DNA of 64,000 nt from Brucella rhizosphaerae (GTDB taxonomy: Bacteria > Pseudomonadota > Alphaproteobacteria > Rhizobiales > Rhizobiaceae), in assembly GCF_002252475.1 (NCBI RefSeq), contig NZ_NNRK01000031.1, positions 1 to 64,000 on the forward strand, written 5' to 3'. The number at the start of each line of letters is the position of its first letter. Within the stretch, counting starts at the first letter, position 1. Shown here in pieces: positions 35,639 through 45,056 of the stretch. Below the pieces are notes generated by a model, which was not told where the DNA came from, did not search any database, and saw only the letters and a program-made list of their open reading frames with translations. Both the position numbers and the translations under genes were made by a program.

Positions 35639-35773
35639 ATGAAGCGCACTTTTCAGCCATCAAACATCGTCCGCAAGCGTCGTCACGGCTTCCGTGCACG
35701 CATGGCAACTGCCGGCGGTCGCAAGGTTCTTGCTGCTCGCCGTTCGCGCGGTCGCAAGCGGCTTTCCGCTTAA
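35639..35773 (+). CDS. rpmH: 50S ribosomal protein L34
   Basis: A 44-residue ribosomal protein. The whole sequence is recognisable: it opens [20 protein letters not shown], continues [18 protein letters not shown] and ends RKRLSA. It begins the conserved rpmH-rnpA-yidC cluster. A good sigma-70-type promoter lies 123 bases upstream, and an rnpA hairpin follows. Confidence 0.96.
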   Translation: MKRTFQPSNIVRKRRHGFRARMATAGGRKVLAARRSRGRKRLSA

Positions 35774-35780
35774 TCTTTCC

Positions 35781-35797
35781 CCGCGCGACCAGCGCGG
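35781..35797 (+). promoter_or_regulatory. Hairpin overlapping the rnpA ribosome-binding site
   Basis: CCGCGC at 35781-35786 pairs with GCGCGG at 35792-35797. The 3' arm overlaps the first bases of the probable ribosome site GGTGGA at 35796-35801. It could hold down rnpA translation relative to rpmH, or act as a partial terminator. Confidence 0.5.
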
Positions 35798-35808
35798 TGG
35801 ATAAAGAT

Positions 35809-36234
35809 ATGAAAAAGCAGAAACAAATACTCCGCCTTCGCAAGAGAGCGGAGTTTTTGTCTGTAAGGAATGGTGAAAAACGGCGTGGTCCACTGTTTCT
35901 TCTCGAGGTCCGAAAACGGTCTGAAGAAGAATCTGAAGCTGCCAAAATCGGCGAAAAACCCCGCGCAGGCTTCACTGTCACCAAGAAAAACGGCAATGCA
36001 GTGATACGAAATCGTATCCGACGCAGGTTGCGAGAAGCGGTTCGTTGTCACGTGGGGAGTGACATGGCGGCTTCGACCGACTATGTGATCGTAGCACGCG
36101 AGCAAGCACTCACTGCGCCCTTTTCGCAATTGACCGCAGAACTCTCCAAACGCTTAAAAGCTACGGATGGGCGGCGGGACGAAAAGAAACGCCGAACGGA
36201 AAGACCGGAATCAGGACCCGTCAATGGAAAATAA
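35809..36234 (+). CDS. rnpA: Ribonuclease P protein component
   Basis: The 141-residue protein subunit of RNase P, which processes tRNA 5' ends. The RNR signature is [22 protein letters not shown] near the middle; [21 protein letters not shown] is the usual N-terminus. The C-terminus is basic ([18 protein letters not shown]). ATG 35809 with GGTGGA 7 bases upstream is preferred to the GTG at 35797. It overlaps yidC by 11 bases. Confidence 0.95.
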   Translation: MKKQKQILRLRKRAEFLSVRNGEKRRGPLFLLEVRKRSEEESEAAKIGEKPRAGFTVTKKNGNAVIRNRIRRRLREAVRCHVGSDMAASTDYVIVAREQALTAPFSQLTAELSKRLKATDGRRDEKKRRTERPESGPVNGK

Positions 36235-38068
36235 TCGTAATTTCTTCATCACCATTGCCCTGTCCATCCTCGTATTAACGCTGTGGCAAGTATTCTATCT
36301 GGGACCGAAAACGGAAGCCCAGCGGGAGCAGACACGCATTGAGGAGCAGCAGCGCCAGACCCAGCAAGCAACCCAAAGCGGTTCACAGGCCGGTTCGCAA
36401 GGTGGTGCGCAGGGTGACACTCCACAAATGCCCGGCACGTCCGGCGCAATACCCGGCCAGAGCGATGGCATCACTGCAGGCGGCGCATTGACCCGCGAAG
36501 CCGCTGCAGCCCAGTCGCCACGTGTAGAGATCGACACAGCTTCGCTACGCGGTTCGATTAACCTGACCGGCGCACGCCTTGATGATCTCTATCTCAAGAA
36601 GTATCACGAGACTGTTGACGACAAGTCCCCGGAAATCGAACTGCTCGCACCATCGGCTCTCAAGCAAGGCTATTTCATTGAACTCGGCTTCACGGGCAAC
36701 GAAACAACCGGTGAAGTTCCTGGCCCGAGCACCGTCTGGACGGTTGAAGGCAACAACAAGCTGACCGCTTCGACGCCGGTTACGCTGACCTACACCAACG
36801 ACAAGAACATCACGTTCAAGCGCGTCATCTCAATTGACGATGCTTATATGTTTGAAGTCGATGACACCGTTACCAACAACACTGGCGTGCCAATCTCGCT
36901 TGCTTCCTATGGCCGTGTAACGCGCTTCAATCAGCCAGAACATGCCAGCGCAACCTATGTTCTTCATGAAGGCCTCATCGGCGTCATGGGACAGGACGGC
37001 CTTCAGGAAATCAAGTATTCCAAGGTCGAAGACGACAAGGACATTTCGTTCAAGGACGTGACAGGCGGCTGGGTCGGCATCACCGACAAATATTGGGCAG
37101 CAACGCTGGTTCCGCCGCAGAACGAAAAGTTCACTGCACGTTTCTCGCACTTCACCAATGATCGTCCGCGCTACCAGTCGGATTTCCTCAGTGCACCGAT
37201 CACGGTTGCTGCGGGTGAAGCCAGCACCATCAAGAACCATGTTTTCGCTGGTGCCAAGGTCGTTTCAGACATCAAGAACTACGAAGAAAAGCTCGGCATC
37301 AAGCAGTTTGAACTGTTGATCGACTGGGGTTGGTTCTACTTCATCACCAAGCCGATGTTCTACCTCATCGACTGGATCTATAAATTCTCCGGCAATTTCG
37401 GCGTCGCCATTCTGGTGGTCACCGTTCTGCTCAAAGCCCTGTTCTTCCCACTCGCCAACAAATCCTACAAATCCATGGCGCGTATGAAGCTGGTACAGCC
37501 GAAGATGACTGAAATCCGCGAAAAATATGCGGATGACAAGATGAAGCAGCAGCAGGAAATGATGCAGCTTTACAAGCAGGAAAAGATCAATCCGCTAGCA
37601 GGCTGTTGGCCGGTCCTGGTTCAGATTCCCGTGTTCTTCGCGCTCTATAAGGTTCTCTACGTTACCATCGAAATGCGTCATGCGCCGTTCTTTGGATGGA
37701 TTCAGGATCTTGCGGCACCAGATCCAACATCGATCTTCAACCTGTTCGGCCTCCTGCCTTTCGCAGTGCCGGCATTCCTGATGATCGGCGTATGGCCGCT
37801 GATCATGGGTGTCACCATGTTCCTGCAGATGCGCATGAACCCGACGCCTCCGGATCCAACACAGGCGATGATCTTCACCTGGATGCCAATCATCTTCACC
37901 TTCATGCTGGCATCGTTCCCAGCAGGTCTCGTCATCTACTGGGCATGGAACAACACGCTGTCCATCACCCAGCAGGCCATGATCATGAAGCGTCAGGGCG
38001 TTAAGATTGAGCTTTTTGATAATTTGAAAGATGTCTTTAAGCGAAAGCCGAAAGACGTTAAAAAGTAA
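36224..38068 (+). CDS. yidC: Membrane protein insertase YidC
   Basis: A 614-residue inner-membrane insertase for integral proteins. The N-terminal helix ([20 protein letters not shown]) is followed by a Gln/Gly-rich linker and the large periplasmic domain (up to about residue 350). Five further membrane helices form the conserved insertase core, including [20 protein letters not shown] and [15 protein letters not shown]. The length is usual for this order. The ATG at 36224 lies within rnpA; the frame extends to 36167 but the family begins at MENNRNFF. Confidence 0.96.
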   Translation: MENNRNFFITIALSILVLTLWQVFYLGPKTEAQREQTRIEEQQRQTQQATQSGSQAGSQGGAQGDTPQMPGTSGAIPGQSDGITAGGALTREAAAAQSPRVEIDTASLRGSINLTGARLDDLYLKKYHETVDDKSPEIELLAPSALKQGYFIELGFTGNETTGEVPGPSTVWTVEGNNKLTASTPVTLTYTNDKNITFKRVISIDDAYMFEVDDTVTNNTGVPISLASYGRVTRFNQPEHASATYVLHEGLIGVMGQDGLQEIKYSKVEDDKDISFKDVTGGWVGITDKYWAATLVPPQNEKFTARFSHFTNDRPRYQSDFLSAPITVAAGEASTIKNHVFAGAKVVSDIKNYEEKLGIKQFELLIDWGWFYFITKPMFYLIDWIYKFSGNFGVAILVVTVLLKALFFPLANKSYKSMARMKLVQPKMTEIREKYADDKMKQQQEMMQLYKQEKINPLAGCWPVLVQIPVFFALYKVLYVTIEMRHAPFFGWIQDLAAPDPTSIFNLFGLLPFAVPAFLMIGVWPLIMGVTMFLQMRMNPTPPDPTQAMIFTWMPIIFTFMLASFPAGLVIYWAWNNTLSITQQAMIMKRQGVKIELFDNLKDVFKRKPKDVKK

Positions 38069-38078
38069 AAAGACAAAA

Positions 38079-38105
38079 AGCCCCGCAGATGCGGGGCTTT
38101 TTTTG
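38079..38105 (+). terminator. Rho-independent terminator after yidC
   Basis: AGCCCCGC at 38079-38086, loop AGAT, GCGGGGCT at 38091-38098, followed by a run of T. It ends the rpmH-rnpA-yidC transcript and separates engB. Confidence 0.88.
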
Positions 38106-38189
38106 TGCTCGTTGATCCTGAGCGGTTGACAATGCGACGCGTAACATTGATGCGTGTATTCTTTAGAGTACACGATCAGGAAGACCACA

Positions 38190-38903
38190 TTGAGCGATCA
38201 GGACAAAAAGCAGGCAGCAGCCCAGTTAGCAGCAGATGCGACCCGCGCGGCACACGCAGCTTTGGTCGAAGAAGGGCGCTTGCTCTTCAAGAAGTCGTGG
38301 ATATTCATCCGTGGCGTGCCTTCGATGAAATTCCTGCCACCGGAAGGCCCGGTTGAAGTGGCTTTTGCTGGCCGCTCGAATGTCGGAAAATCTTCGCTCA
38401 TCAATGCGATTGTCGGCAAGAAAGCCCTCGCCCGCACATCCAACACACCGGGTCGCACACAGGAACTCAACTACTTTGTACCTGATGGCTATTCCGGCGA
38501 GAATGGCGACCTGCCACCGCTCGCGCTTGTCGACATGCCGGGCTATGGCTTTGCTGAAGCACCTAAGTCTCACGTCGATGCATGGACGCGCCTCGTATTC
38601 GATTATCTGCGCGGCCGCACCACGCTGAAGCGTGTCTATCTGCTGATCGATTCCCGCCACGGCATCAAGAAAAACGATGCCGAGGTGCTCGACCTGCTCG
38701 ACAAGGCCGCTGTCTCCTATCAGATCGTGCTGACCAAGATTGATAAGATCAAGGCTGCAGGCATTCCGCGTCTGATGGAAGAAACCCATGCGCTTACAAA
38801 AAAGCGTGCAGCCTGCTTCCCCGGCATCATCACAACCTCGTCGGAAAAAGGCCTCGGTCTGGATGAGCTGCGCGCCGCTATTGCGCTGGTTGCGAAAGAA
38901 TAG
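38190..38903 (+). CDS. engB: Ribosome biogenesis GTP-binding protein EngB/YsxC
   Basis: A 237-residue essential GTPase in ribosome assembly. Motifs are G1 [14 protein letters not shown]2 [15 protein letters not shown]3 DMPGYGFAE and G4 LTKIDKI. The N-terminal extension before G1 (about 60 residues) is as in other Rhizobiales. The start is taken as TTG at 38190 because AGGAAG is 6 bases before it; a GTG at 38154 in the same frame is the alternative. Confidence 0.93.
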   Translation: MSDQDKKQAAAQLAADATRAAHAALVEEGRLLFKKSWIFIRGVPSMKFLPPEGPVEVAFAGRSNVGKSSLINAIVGKKALARTSNTPGRTQELNYFVPDGYSGENGDLPPLALVDMPGYGFAEAPKSHVDAWTRLVFDYLRGRTTLKRVYLLIDSRHGIKKNDAEVLDLLDKAAVSYQIVLTKIDKIKAAGIPRLMEETHALTKKRAACFPGIITTSSEKGLGLDELRAAIALVAKE

Positions 38904-38935
38904 ACATTTCCCGCAGAAGCGGGAACACCTCACCC

Positions 38936-39538
38936 TCAGCCTGGACAGCTGGTCGACTGATTGTTGAGCCCTTGCTTGAGCTGCTCAAACCGCGTGGTGG
39001 TCTTCGTGCCATCACGTGTGACGCGCAACACATACATGCTGTCGAAGTCATCGCCGGGCCACTTGGGCACGAGAGCTTTGTCACCCCCGCTGTCCTTCAC
39101 GATGTTTCTGGCAAGTTTCACGAGTTGCTTATGCTCCCAGCCAACCAAAACGGTGGCACCGCGATAGTCCGGCTGAGCGAGAGTGGCTTGTAGCTCCTCA
39201 ATATCCTTGAAGCCAAAGCGCGTATCAACAGGCATTCCAAATTTAATGGCCGTCGGCTCGACCGTGGCAAGTGGGCGATTATAAGAATAGATCGCGCCTT
39301 TGTCTTCCTTGAGTTGAGCGGGATTGGGCGCAAAGATAAAATCCGGCTTGCCAAACTTCTGCGCGATCACCGTTGGCAGTTTCAGCGCACGATTGAGGCC
39401 CTGACAGTTGAGCTGCCCCAGCCCCTGTTCAGGCTTTTCACCATGTCGCAGCATGATAATGGTTTCAGTTGTCGACGCTGCTTGCGATGCGCCGATGCCC
39501 GCCAGAAAAATCAAAGCCGTGAAAACTACGCGTCGCAT
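38936..39538 (-). CDS. Exported histidine-phosphatase-superfamily protein
   Basis: A 200-residue protein of the phosphoglycerate-mutase-like fold. A signal peptide (MRRVVFTALIFLAGIGASQA) is followed by the RHG motif, here IMLRHGEKP, and the second His is in GWEHKQLVK. ATG 39538 has GGAG 8 bases upstream; an ATG at 39574 opens the same frame but obscures the signal peptide. It is likely a periplasmic phosphatase. It faces engB; a small hairpin (TTCCCGC/GCGGGAA) at 38908 lies between them. Confidence 0.83.
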   Translation of the reverse strand: MRRVVFTALIFLAGIGASQAASTTETIIMLRHGEKPEQGLGQLNCQGLNRALKLPTVIAQKFGKPDFIFAPNPAQLKEDKGAIYSYNRPLATVEPTAIKFGMPVDTRFGFKDIEELQATLAQPDYRGATVLVGWEHKQLVKLARNIVKDSGGDKALVPKWPGDDFDSMYVLRVTRDGTKTTTRFEQLKQGLNNQSTSCPG

Positions 39539-39727
39539 TAAACCACTCCATCCAAGAGCCTGTGTTATGCGCAATCTTCTAGCGCTCTCAAAGGGTTTTA
39601 ATTAGGTGATCTTTGGCAACGCGTTCAAATAATCGCGAACGAACAACCGAAAACCGTTTTACAGACCCTTGCTTATTGCTTAGAAAAGCCTGCCTCTCTT
39701 GCCCTGTCGCCAGCCATGGAGCCCGCG

Positions 39728-40618
39728 ATGACGACTCTTGAAAATCCTGAAATGCAAGCGCAACTTCTGTCCGCAGCCCTGCCTTATATGCAGCGCTACG
39801 AAAACAAGAATGTCGTGGTGAAATATGGCGGTCACGCCATGGGCAACCCGGAGTTGGGTAAGGCCTTTGCCCGCGATATCGCGCTTCTCAAGCAATCAGG
39901 TATCAATCCGATCGTTGTACACGGCGGTGGCCCGCAGATTCAGGCGATGCTGACCAAGCTCGGCATTGAATCGCGCTTTGAAGGCGGTCTTCGCGTCACC
40001 GACGAAAAGACGGTTGAAGTGGTGGAGATGGTTCTCGCCGGTTCCATCAACAAGGAAATCGTTGCGCTCATTAATGCTGAAGGTGAATGGGCCATTGGCC
40101 TTTGCGGCAAAGATGGCAACATGGTCTTTGCGCGCAAGGCGCACAAAACCGTCATCGATCCGGATTCCAATATCGAAAAGGTGCTCGATCTGGGCTTCGT
40201 TGGTGAACCAGCCGAAGTCGACCGTACGCTCCTCGACCTTCTGGCCCGCTCGGAAATGATCCCGGTTATCGCGCCTGTTGCACCCGGCCGCGACGGTCAT
40301 ACATACAACATCAATGCCGATACTTTTGCAGGCGCTATTGCTGGCGCGCTCGCTGCGACACGCCTGCTGTTCCTTACCGACGTTCCGGGTGTTCTCGACA
40401 AGGACAAAAAGCTCATCAAGGAATTGTCGGTTGCCGATGCACAGGCACTCATCAAGGACGGCACCATTTCCGGCGGCATGATCCCGAAGGTCGAAACCTG
40501 CATCGACGCGATCCGTCGTGGTGTTGAAGGCGTTGTCATTCTCAACGGCAAGACACCTCATTCCGTGCTGCTTGAGCTGTTCACCGAGCACGGTGCCGGC
40601 ACGTTGATCGTGCCGTAA
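39728..40618 (+). CDS. argB: Acetylglutamate kinase
   Basis: A 296-residue kinase in arginine biosynthesis, phosphorylating N-acetyl-L-glutamate. [11 protein letters not shown] and [11 protein letters not shown] form the phosphate-binding loops; [28 protein letters not shown] and [14 protein letters not shown] are the other ArgB signatures. ATG 39728 with GGAG 6 bases upstream gives the conserved [10 protein letters not shown] start; an in-frame ATG at 39716 overlaps this site. A terminator with a TTCG loop follows. Confidence 0.95.
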   Translation: MTTLENPEMQAQLLSAALPYMQRYENKNVVVKYGGHAMGNPELGKAFARDIALLKQSGINPIVVHGGGPQIQAMLTKLGIESRFEGGLRVTDEKTVEVVEMVLAGSINKEIVALINAEGEWAIGLCGKDGNMVFARKAHKTVIDPDSNIEKVLDLGFVGEPAEVDRTLLDLLARSEMIPVIAPVAPGRDGHTYNINADTFAGAIAGALAATRLLFLTDVPGVLDKDKKLIKELSVADAQALIKDGTISGGMIPKVETCIDAIRRGVEGVVILNGKTPHSVLLELFTEHGAGTLIVP

Positions 40619-40635
40619 TGAAGAATGCAAACACC

Positions 40636-40660
40636 AAGCCGCCTTCGGGCGGCTTTTTCT
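40636..40660 (+). terminator. Rho-independent terminator after argB
   Basis: AAGCCGCC and GGCGGCTT pair over a TTCG tetraloop (40636-40655), followed by TTTCTT. Confidence 0.88.
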
Positions 40661-40687
40661 TGATCTCCCTTCGTGACATAAAGACTT

Positions 40688-41392
40688 ATGACCAATCAAC
40701 CTGATGCTCCGGCCTTTGCTCACGTCACCGACTGGGTATTCGATCTCGACAATACGCTTTATCCGCACGCTGCCGATCTGTTCTCGCAGATCGACGTGCG
40801 CATGACTAATTATGTCGAAAATCTTCTTCAGCTTCCGCGCGACGAAGCGCGCAAGATACAAAAGCAGTTCTATCTGGAATATGGCACGACGCTGAAAGGC
40901 CTGATGGAATGCCACGAAATCGATCCGGATGACTTTCTCAGGAAAGTTCATGACATCGACTATACTTGGTTAAAGCCCGATCCCGCCCTTGGGCAAGCGA
41001 TACGTGCCCTGCCCGGTCGCCGCTTCATCTTCACAAATGGCGATCGCGGCCATGCCGAACGCGCTGCCCGTCAGCTCGGTATTCTCGATGATTTCGATGA
41101 TATTTTCGACATTGTTGCAGCGGGTCTGACACCAAAACCGGAACGTGTCACTTACGACCGTTTTCTCGGAGCTTTCGGGGTAGATGCGCAAAAGGCTGTC
41201 ATGTTCGAGGACCTAGCGCGCAATCTCGTCGTGCCCAAGACACTTGGCATGAAAACCGTGCTCGTGGTTCCGAACAATTTTGAGCCTGCATTTTCAGAGA
41301 TTTGGGAAAGCGACCCGGAATTCACCGATCAGGTCGATTATGTAACTGATAATCTGACCCAGTTTCTGGAAACCATAATTGCAGACCGATAG
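40688..41392 (+). CDS. Pyrimidine 5'-nucleotidase (HAD family)
   Basis: A 234-residue HAD phosphatase of the SDT1/YjjG type. Motif I is WVFDLDNTLYP, motif II IFTNGDRGHA, motif III the Lys of LTPKPERVTYDRF, and motif IV VMFEDLARNL. Family members dephosphorylate pyrimidine nucleotides. The DUF817 gene overlaps its end by 14 bases. Confidence 0.9.
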   Translation: MTNQPDAPAFAHVTDWVFDLDNTLYPHAADLFSQIDVRMTNYVENLLQLPRDEARKIQKQFYLEYGTTLKGLMECHEIDPDDFLRKVHDIDYTWLKPDPALGQAIRALPGRRFIFTNGDRGHAERAARQLGILDDFDDIFDIVAAGLTPKPERVTYDRFLGAFGVDAQKAVMFEDLARNLVVPKTLGMKTVLVVPNNFEPAFSEIWESDPEFTDQVDYVTDNLTQFLETIIADR

Positions 41393-42275
41393 GCAGTTTA
41401 CCGGCCTTGAAAAGCGCATCGATAAGGCGGCACACCGCCTTCTTGACAGCTTGCCCCGTCATCGGATCAGCGACGCACTGATTGAATTTCTGGTTTTTGG
41501 ACTGAAACAGGCATGGGCCTGCCTTTTTGGTGGCGCGATGCTGGGCCTCATCATCCTCACACGCTGGTTCTGGCCAGAAGGTGGAATTGGGGACGGTGCT
41601 GGTTTTATCACACGCTACGACTTCCTGTTTCTGTCCGCAGTACTGATCCAGCTTGGCATGCTCGTTTTCAAGCTTGAGGCATGGGAAGAAGCCAAGGTCA
41701 TCATCATCTTCCACATTGTTGGAACGGCAATGGAAGTGTTCAAAACCCATGCCGGGTCATGGATTTACCCGGAAGAAAACTTTTTCCGTATCGGTGGTGT
41801 GCCGCTCTTTTCAGGCTTCATGTATGCAGCCGTCGGCTCCTATATGGCGCGTATCAATCGCATCTTTGATATCAGGCTCAACCACTATCCGCCGCTCTGG
41901 ATGACGGTGGTTCTGGCGGCTGCGATCTACATCAATTTTTTCGCACATCACTTTATCTGGGATATGCGCTGGGTGCTGTTTGCTATCACCTTCGCGCTGT
42001 ACTGGCGCACAAGCATGCATTATCGCGTGTTCCGCTTTCGGCACAGAATGCCACTGCTTATCGCGTTCCTGCTGACATCACTGTTCATCTGGATTGCTGA
42101 GAATATCGGCACATGGTCGAAGGCCTGGCTCTATCCCAACCAGCGCGATGGCTGGGAGCTGGTTTCAATAAGCAAGCTCGGATCATGGTATCTGCTGATG
42201 ATTATTTCAGTCGTGCTGGTGACCCTCGTGCACCGCCCGCGCGAATATTCAGAAAACGAAAACGCCCGGCCTTGA
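41379..42275 (+). CDS. DUF817 integral membrane protein
   Basis: A 298-residue protein with about eight hydrophobic segments. Characteristic stretches are EFLVFGLKQAWACLFGG, EVFKTHAGSWIYPEENFFRIGGVPLFSGFMYAAVGSYM and ENIGTWSKAWLYPNQRDGW. This is the DUF817 (YoaT-like) family of unknown role. The frame starts with TTG at 41379 inside the nucleotidase gene; the next ATG would cut off the first helix. The overlap suggests coupled translation. Confidence 0.85.
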   Translation: MQTDRQFTGLEKRIDKAAHRLLDSLPRHRISDALIEFLVFGLKQAWACLFGGAMLGLIILTRWFWPEGGIGDGAGFITRYDFLFLSAVLIQLGMLVFKLEAWEEAKVIIIFHIVGTAMEVFKTHAGSWIYPEENFFRIGGVPLFSGFMYAAVGSYMARINRIFDIRLNHYPPLWMTVVLAAAIYINFFAHHFIWDMRWVLFAITFALYWRTSMHYRVFRFRHRMPLLIAFLLTSLFIWIAENIGTWSKAWLYPNQRDGWELVSISKLGSWYLLMIISVVLVTLVHRPREYSENENARP

Positions 42276-42286
42276 TTGACCGGGCG
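42258..42286 (-). terminator. Terminator for the LOG-family gene
   Basis: On the minus strand CGCCCGG pairs with CCGGGCG (42263-42269 with 42280-42286) followed by GTTTTCGTTTTC. It overlaps the end of the DUF817 gene. Confidence 0.6.
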
Positions 42287-42311
42287 CCTGGTAATTCTCG
42301 ATCGAACAAAA

Positions 42312-43151
42312 TCAAAGCTTATAGAAGTTCTTGATCTCGTCCCATGCTTCGTCTGCGGTATCGACAAATGTCAGCAATTCGATATCGGAAGGCGAAATCG
42401 TACCCTGCTCTGCCAGAAACTCGATATTGATCGCCTTGCTCCAGAACTCTTTGCCAAAAAGGATCAGAGGCATCCGTTCCATACGATCGGTCTGGATCAG
42501 TGTCATCGCTTCAAACAGCTCGTCCATCGTGCCAAAGCCGCCCGGAAATACACAGACAGCTTTTGCACGCATGAGAAAATGCATCTTGCGCAGCGCAAAA
42601 TAATGGAAATTGAAGCAGAGTTCCGGCGTTACATAGGCGTTGGGTGCCTGCTCATGCGGCAGGACGATATTAAGCCCGATGGTTGGCGCACCGACATCGG
42701 CTGCACCGCGATTACCAGCTTCCATCACGCCCGGACCACCGCCCGTAACAACAATGAACTCGCGATAATAGGTGGTTGCAGAATATTCAGAGCAGATACG
42801 GGCAAACTTACGCGCTTCCTCATAGTAGCGCGAATTGGCCTCAAGATTTTTCTTCTGCACTTCATTTTTCGCGGCCCAGGCTTCGCCGCCCGGTTCAGGA
42901 ATACGCGCGCCTCCGAACATGACCACCGTCGATTTGATGCCGCGATCCGCCAGGATCAGCTCAGGTTTAAGAAGTTCAAGCTGCAACCGCACCGGACGCA
43001 TGTCGCGCCTTGTCATGAAGTCGTCGTCCATAAAGGCGAGACGATAGGCAGACGCCTCAGTCTGAGGGGTTTGCGGCACAGTGCGCGCCTGTTTAGCAGC
43101 CTCCTCGGAATTCGGGAAAGGCGTCCAGCCGGACTTCTCCATTGGGTTCAT
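42312..43151 (-). CDS. LOG family (TIGR00730-like) protein
   Basis: A 279-residue LOG-fold protein. GGGPGVMEAGNRGA and PGGFGTMDELFEAM are the two phosphate-binding signatures of cytokinin-type nucleoside 5'-monophosphate phosphoribohydrolases (LOG). It is longer than the short plant-type LOG because of an N-terminal extension of about 70 residues. The product may hydrolyse nucleotide monophosphates or act in purine salvage; cytokinin activation itself is unproven. Confidence 0.88.
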   Translation of the reverse strand: MNPMEKSGWTPFPNSEEAAKQARTVPQTPQTEASAYRLAFMDDDFMTRRDMRPVRLQLELLKPELILADRGIKSTVVMFGGARIPEPGGEAWAAKNEVQKKNLEANSRYYEEARKFARICSEYSATTYYREFIVVTGGGPGVMEAGNRGAADVGAPTIGLNIVLPHEQAPNAYVTPELCFNFHYFALRKMHFLMRAKAVCVFPGGFGTMDELFEAMTLIQTDRMERMPLILFGKEFWSKAINIEFLAEQGTISPSDIELLTFVDTADEAWDEIKNFYKL

Positions 43152-43234
43152 GCTCTGCCTGCTCCTTCAATTACAATGCGTAAAGATGCTTTAGCATCAA
43201 TTTTGGCGCTAAACTCTTAATCCGTCTCAAATAG

Positions 43235-43291
43235 GGCGCTTCCCCAAAAGTTTGAAACGGTTTTCGGACAAAGATGCGCGTAAACAAACAA
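43235..43291 (+). repeat. RIME/Bru-RS-like repeat, copy 7 (partial)
   Basis: GCGCTTCCCCAAAAGTTTGAAACGG followed by TTTTCGGACAAAGATGCGCG, a module A copy; module B is not preserved. Confidence 0.55.
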
Positions 43292-43434
43292 TAGGGCCGC
43301 GCAATTCACACAACAACGCGATTGACCCATATGGTCCCTTCGCTTAATCACTTCTACGACAATTGCCGACCGTAAAGGTGGCAACCGCTTATCCTGCCAG
43401 TTCCACCCATTCCGCCATTCATGGAGACCGCTAT

Positions 43435-44289
43435 ATGACCAAGCCAGATTTCGCCTCCCTTGAGAAGGTCATCGAAAAGGCTTTTGACGAACGCGATGGC
43501 ATCAGCACGGCAACCCGCGGCGAAATCCGCGATGCTGTAGAGCAATCGCTTCTTTTGCTCGATCGCGGTGAAGCGCGTGTGGCAGAAAAACAGGCGGACG
43601 GCAACTGGCAGGTCAATCAATGGCTCAAGAAAGCCGTCCTGCTTTCCTTCCGCCTCAACCCGATGGAAGTCATCAAAGGCGGCCCCGGTCAGTCTTCCTG
43701 GTGGGACAAGGTGCCATCAAAGTTTGACGGCTGGACAGCCAACGAATTTGAGAAAGCCGGTTTCCGCGCTGTTCCAAATTGTATCGTTCGTCATTCGGCC
43801 TATATCGCGCCAAGCGCGATCCTCATGCCATCTTTCGTCAATCTCGGCGCTTATGTCGGTGAAGGTAGCATGATTGACACATGGGCAACGGTTGGCTCCT
43901 GCGCACAGATCGGCAAGCACGTTCATCTTTCCGGCGGCGTCGGCATTGGCGGCGTTCTGGAGCCAATGCAGGCAGGCCCGACCATCATCGAAGACAACTG
44001 CTTCATCGGCGCTCGTTCTGAAGTCGTCGAAGGCTGTATCGTTCGCGAAGGTGCCGTACTCGGCATGGGCGTATACATCGGCAAATCAACCAAGATCGTT
44101 GATCGTGCAACCGGCGAAATCTTCTACGGCGAAGTGCCCCCTTACTCGGTTGTTGTTGCTGGCACCATGCCAGGCAAAAATGTTCCGGGCGAAAACTGGG
44201 GGCCAAGCCTCTATTGCGCAGTGATCGTCAAGCGTGTCGATGAGAAGACCCGCTCCAAGACTTCAATCAACGAATTGCTCCGCGACTGA
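43435..44289 (+). CDS. dapD: 2,3,4,5-tetrahydropyridine-2,6-dicarboxylate N-succinyltransferase
   Basis: A 284-residue enzyme that succinylates tetrahydrodipicolinate in the lysine/diaminopimelate pathway. The hexapeptide left-handed beta-helix is visible in [40 protein letters not shown] and the later [17 protein letters not shown]. The ATG at 43435 ([11 protein letters not shown]) has GGAG 8 bases upstream; the longer frame from 43363 is not part of the family. dapE is about 2.2 kb downstream. Confidence 0.95.
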   Translation: MTKPDFASLEKVIEKAFDERDGISTATRGEIRDAVEQSLLLLDRGEARVAEKQADGNWQVNQWLKKAVLLSFRLNPMEVIKGGPGQSSWWDKVPSKFDGWTANEFEKAGFRAVPNCIVRHSAYIAPSAILMPSFVNLGAYVGEGSMIDTWATVGSCAQIGKHVHLSGGVGIGGVLEPMQAGPTIIEDNCFIGARSEVVEGCIVREGAVLGMGVYIGKSTKIVDRATGEIFYGEVPPYSVVVAGTMPGKNVPGENWGPSLYCAVIVKRVDEKTRSKTSINELLRD

Positions 44290-44310
44290 TTATCCAGCGC
44301 CGCGAAACAA

Positions 44311-44342
44311 AAAAGGCGAAGCCCAAAAGCTTCGCCTTTTCT
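44311..44342. terminator. Long terminator between dapD and the DUF680 gene
   Basis: A 12-bp stem AAAAGGCGAAGC / GCTTCGCCTTTT over the loop CCAAAA, with T-rich ends on both strands; it can end both convergent genes. Confidence 0.85.
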
Positions 44343-44361
44343 TCAAGGATTTCCAGAAATA

Positions 44362-44595
44362 TTAGTTCTGGTAGCTCGAAGGCGATGCATCGCCGAAGCG
44401 GTGTGCAGAACCGTCGCTATAGGTCTGGCCCTGAGTCTGGATCGAAGCAGGAGCAGTGTAATCTACGCCCTGAGTTGCCACAGGTGTGCGGTCGTTTGCA
44501 TAAAGATCAGCTGGTTCACCAACACGTGGGTTTTCAGCGAAAGCAGCACCGGCGCTAAGGGCAACGGCTACGGCAGCAAGAGCAAACTTCTTCAT
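44362..44595 (-). CDS. DUF680-type small secreted protein, copy B
   Basis: A 77-residue exported protein. Signal peptide MKKFALAAVAVALSAGAAFA, then the mature part shared with its neighbour: PRVGEPADLYANDRTPVA and the C-terminal RFGDASPSSYQN. The ATG at 44595 has AAGGA at a good distance; an ATG two codons earlier overlaps that site. It is annotated elsewhere as a DUF680 protein of unknown function. Confidence 0.85.
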   Translation of the reverse strand: MKKFALAAVAVALSAGAAFAENPRVGEPADLYANDRTPVATQGVDYTAPASIQTQGQTYSDGSAHRFGDASPSSYQN

Positions 44596-44822
44596 TTTCA
44601 TAATCCTTCTATCACCCCATCGGATGGCAACTTGCCTTTCCCTTCGGGGACTCCGGGATGGCATGAAGCCATCCTCCGGGGAGATTCGTTAATATCGTTG
44701 AGTATTTCAAATCCGGTAATGAGAACCTTGGGAGGCCGCACTCACTACCTTCTTTTTTGCTATCCCGATCTGGAATTAAAGTCTTCGATCAGACCGGAAT
44801 AGCAAAGCTTTCAGTCGAACTC

Positions 44823-45056
44823 TTAGTTCGAGAAGCTGGAAGGCGAAGCATCACCGAAACGGTTTGCCGAACCATCCATGTAGGTCGACTGGCCAATTGC
44901 TGCAGTCGCGGTATGATCAACGCGCTGAGTAGCAACTGGAGTACGATCATTTGCATAAAGATCAGCTGGCTCACCTACGCGTGGGTTTTCAGCAAAAGCA
45001 GCACCGGCGCTAAGAGCGAGAGCAGCAGCAGCAGCAGCAAGAATGAACTTATTCAT
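44823..45056 (-). CDS. DUF680-type small secreted protein, copy A
   Basis: A 77-residue paralogue of the next gene, beginning MNKFILAAAAAALALSAGAAFA with a strong ribosome site (AAGGAG). The mature proteins share PRVGEPADLYANDRTPVA and RFGDASPSS and differ mainly in the middle (VDHTATAAIGQ versus VDYTAPASIQTQGQ). Copies A and B are in the same orientation, 227 bases apart: a tandem duplication. The role is unknown; the high Ala/Pro content and short size suggest a cell-surface or periplasmic peptide. Confidence 0.85.
   Translation of the reverse strand: MNKFILAAAAAALALSAGAAFAENPRVGEPADLYANDRTPVATQRVDHTATAAIGQSTYMDGSANRFGDASPSSFSN

Noticed and set aside
38904-38926. Hairpin TTCCCGC/GCGGGAA after engB as a terminator
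   Set aside because: A stem is present but no T-run follows on either strand, so termination is not supported.
39896-40951. A 351-codon minus-strand open frame across argB and the nucleotidase gene
   Set aside because: It spans two genes and a terminator, and its sequence is not protein-like.
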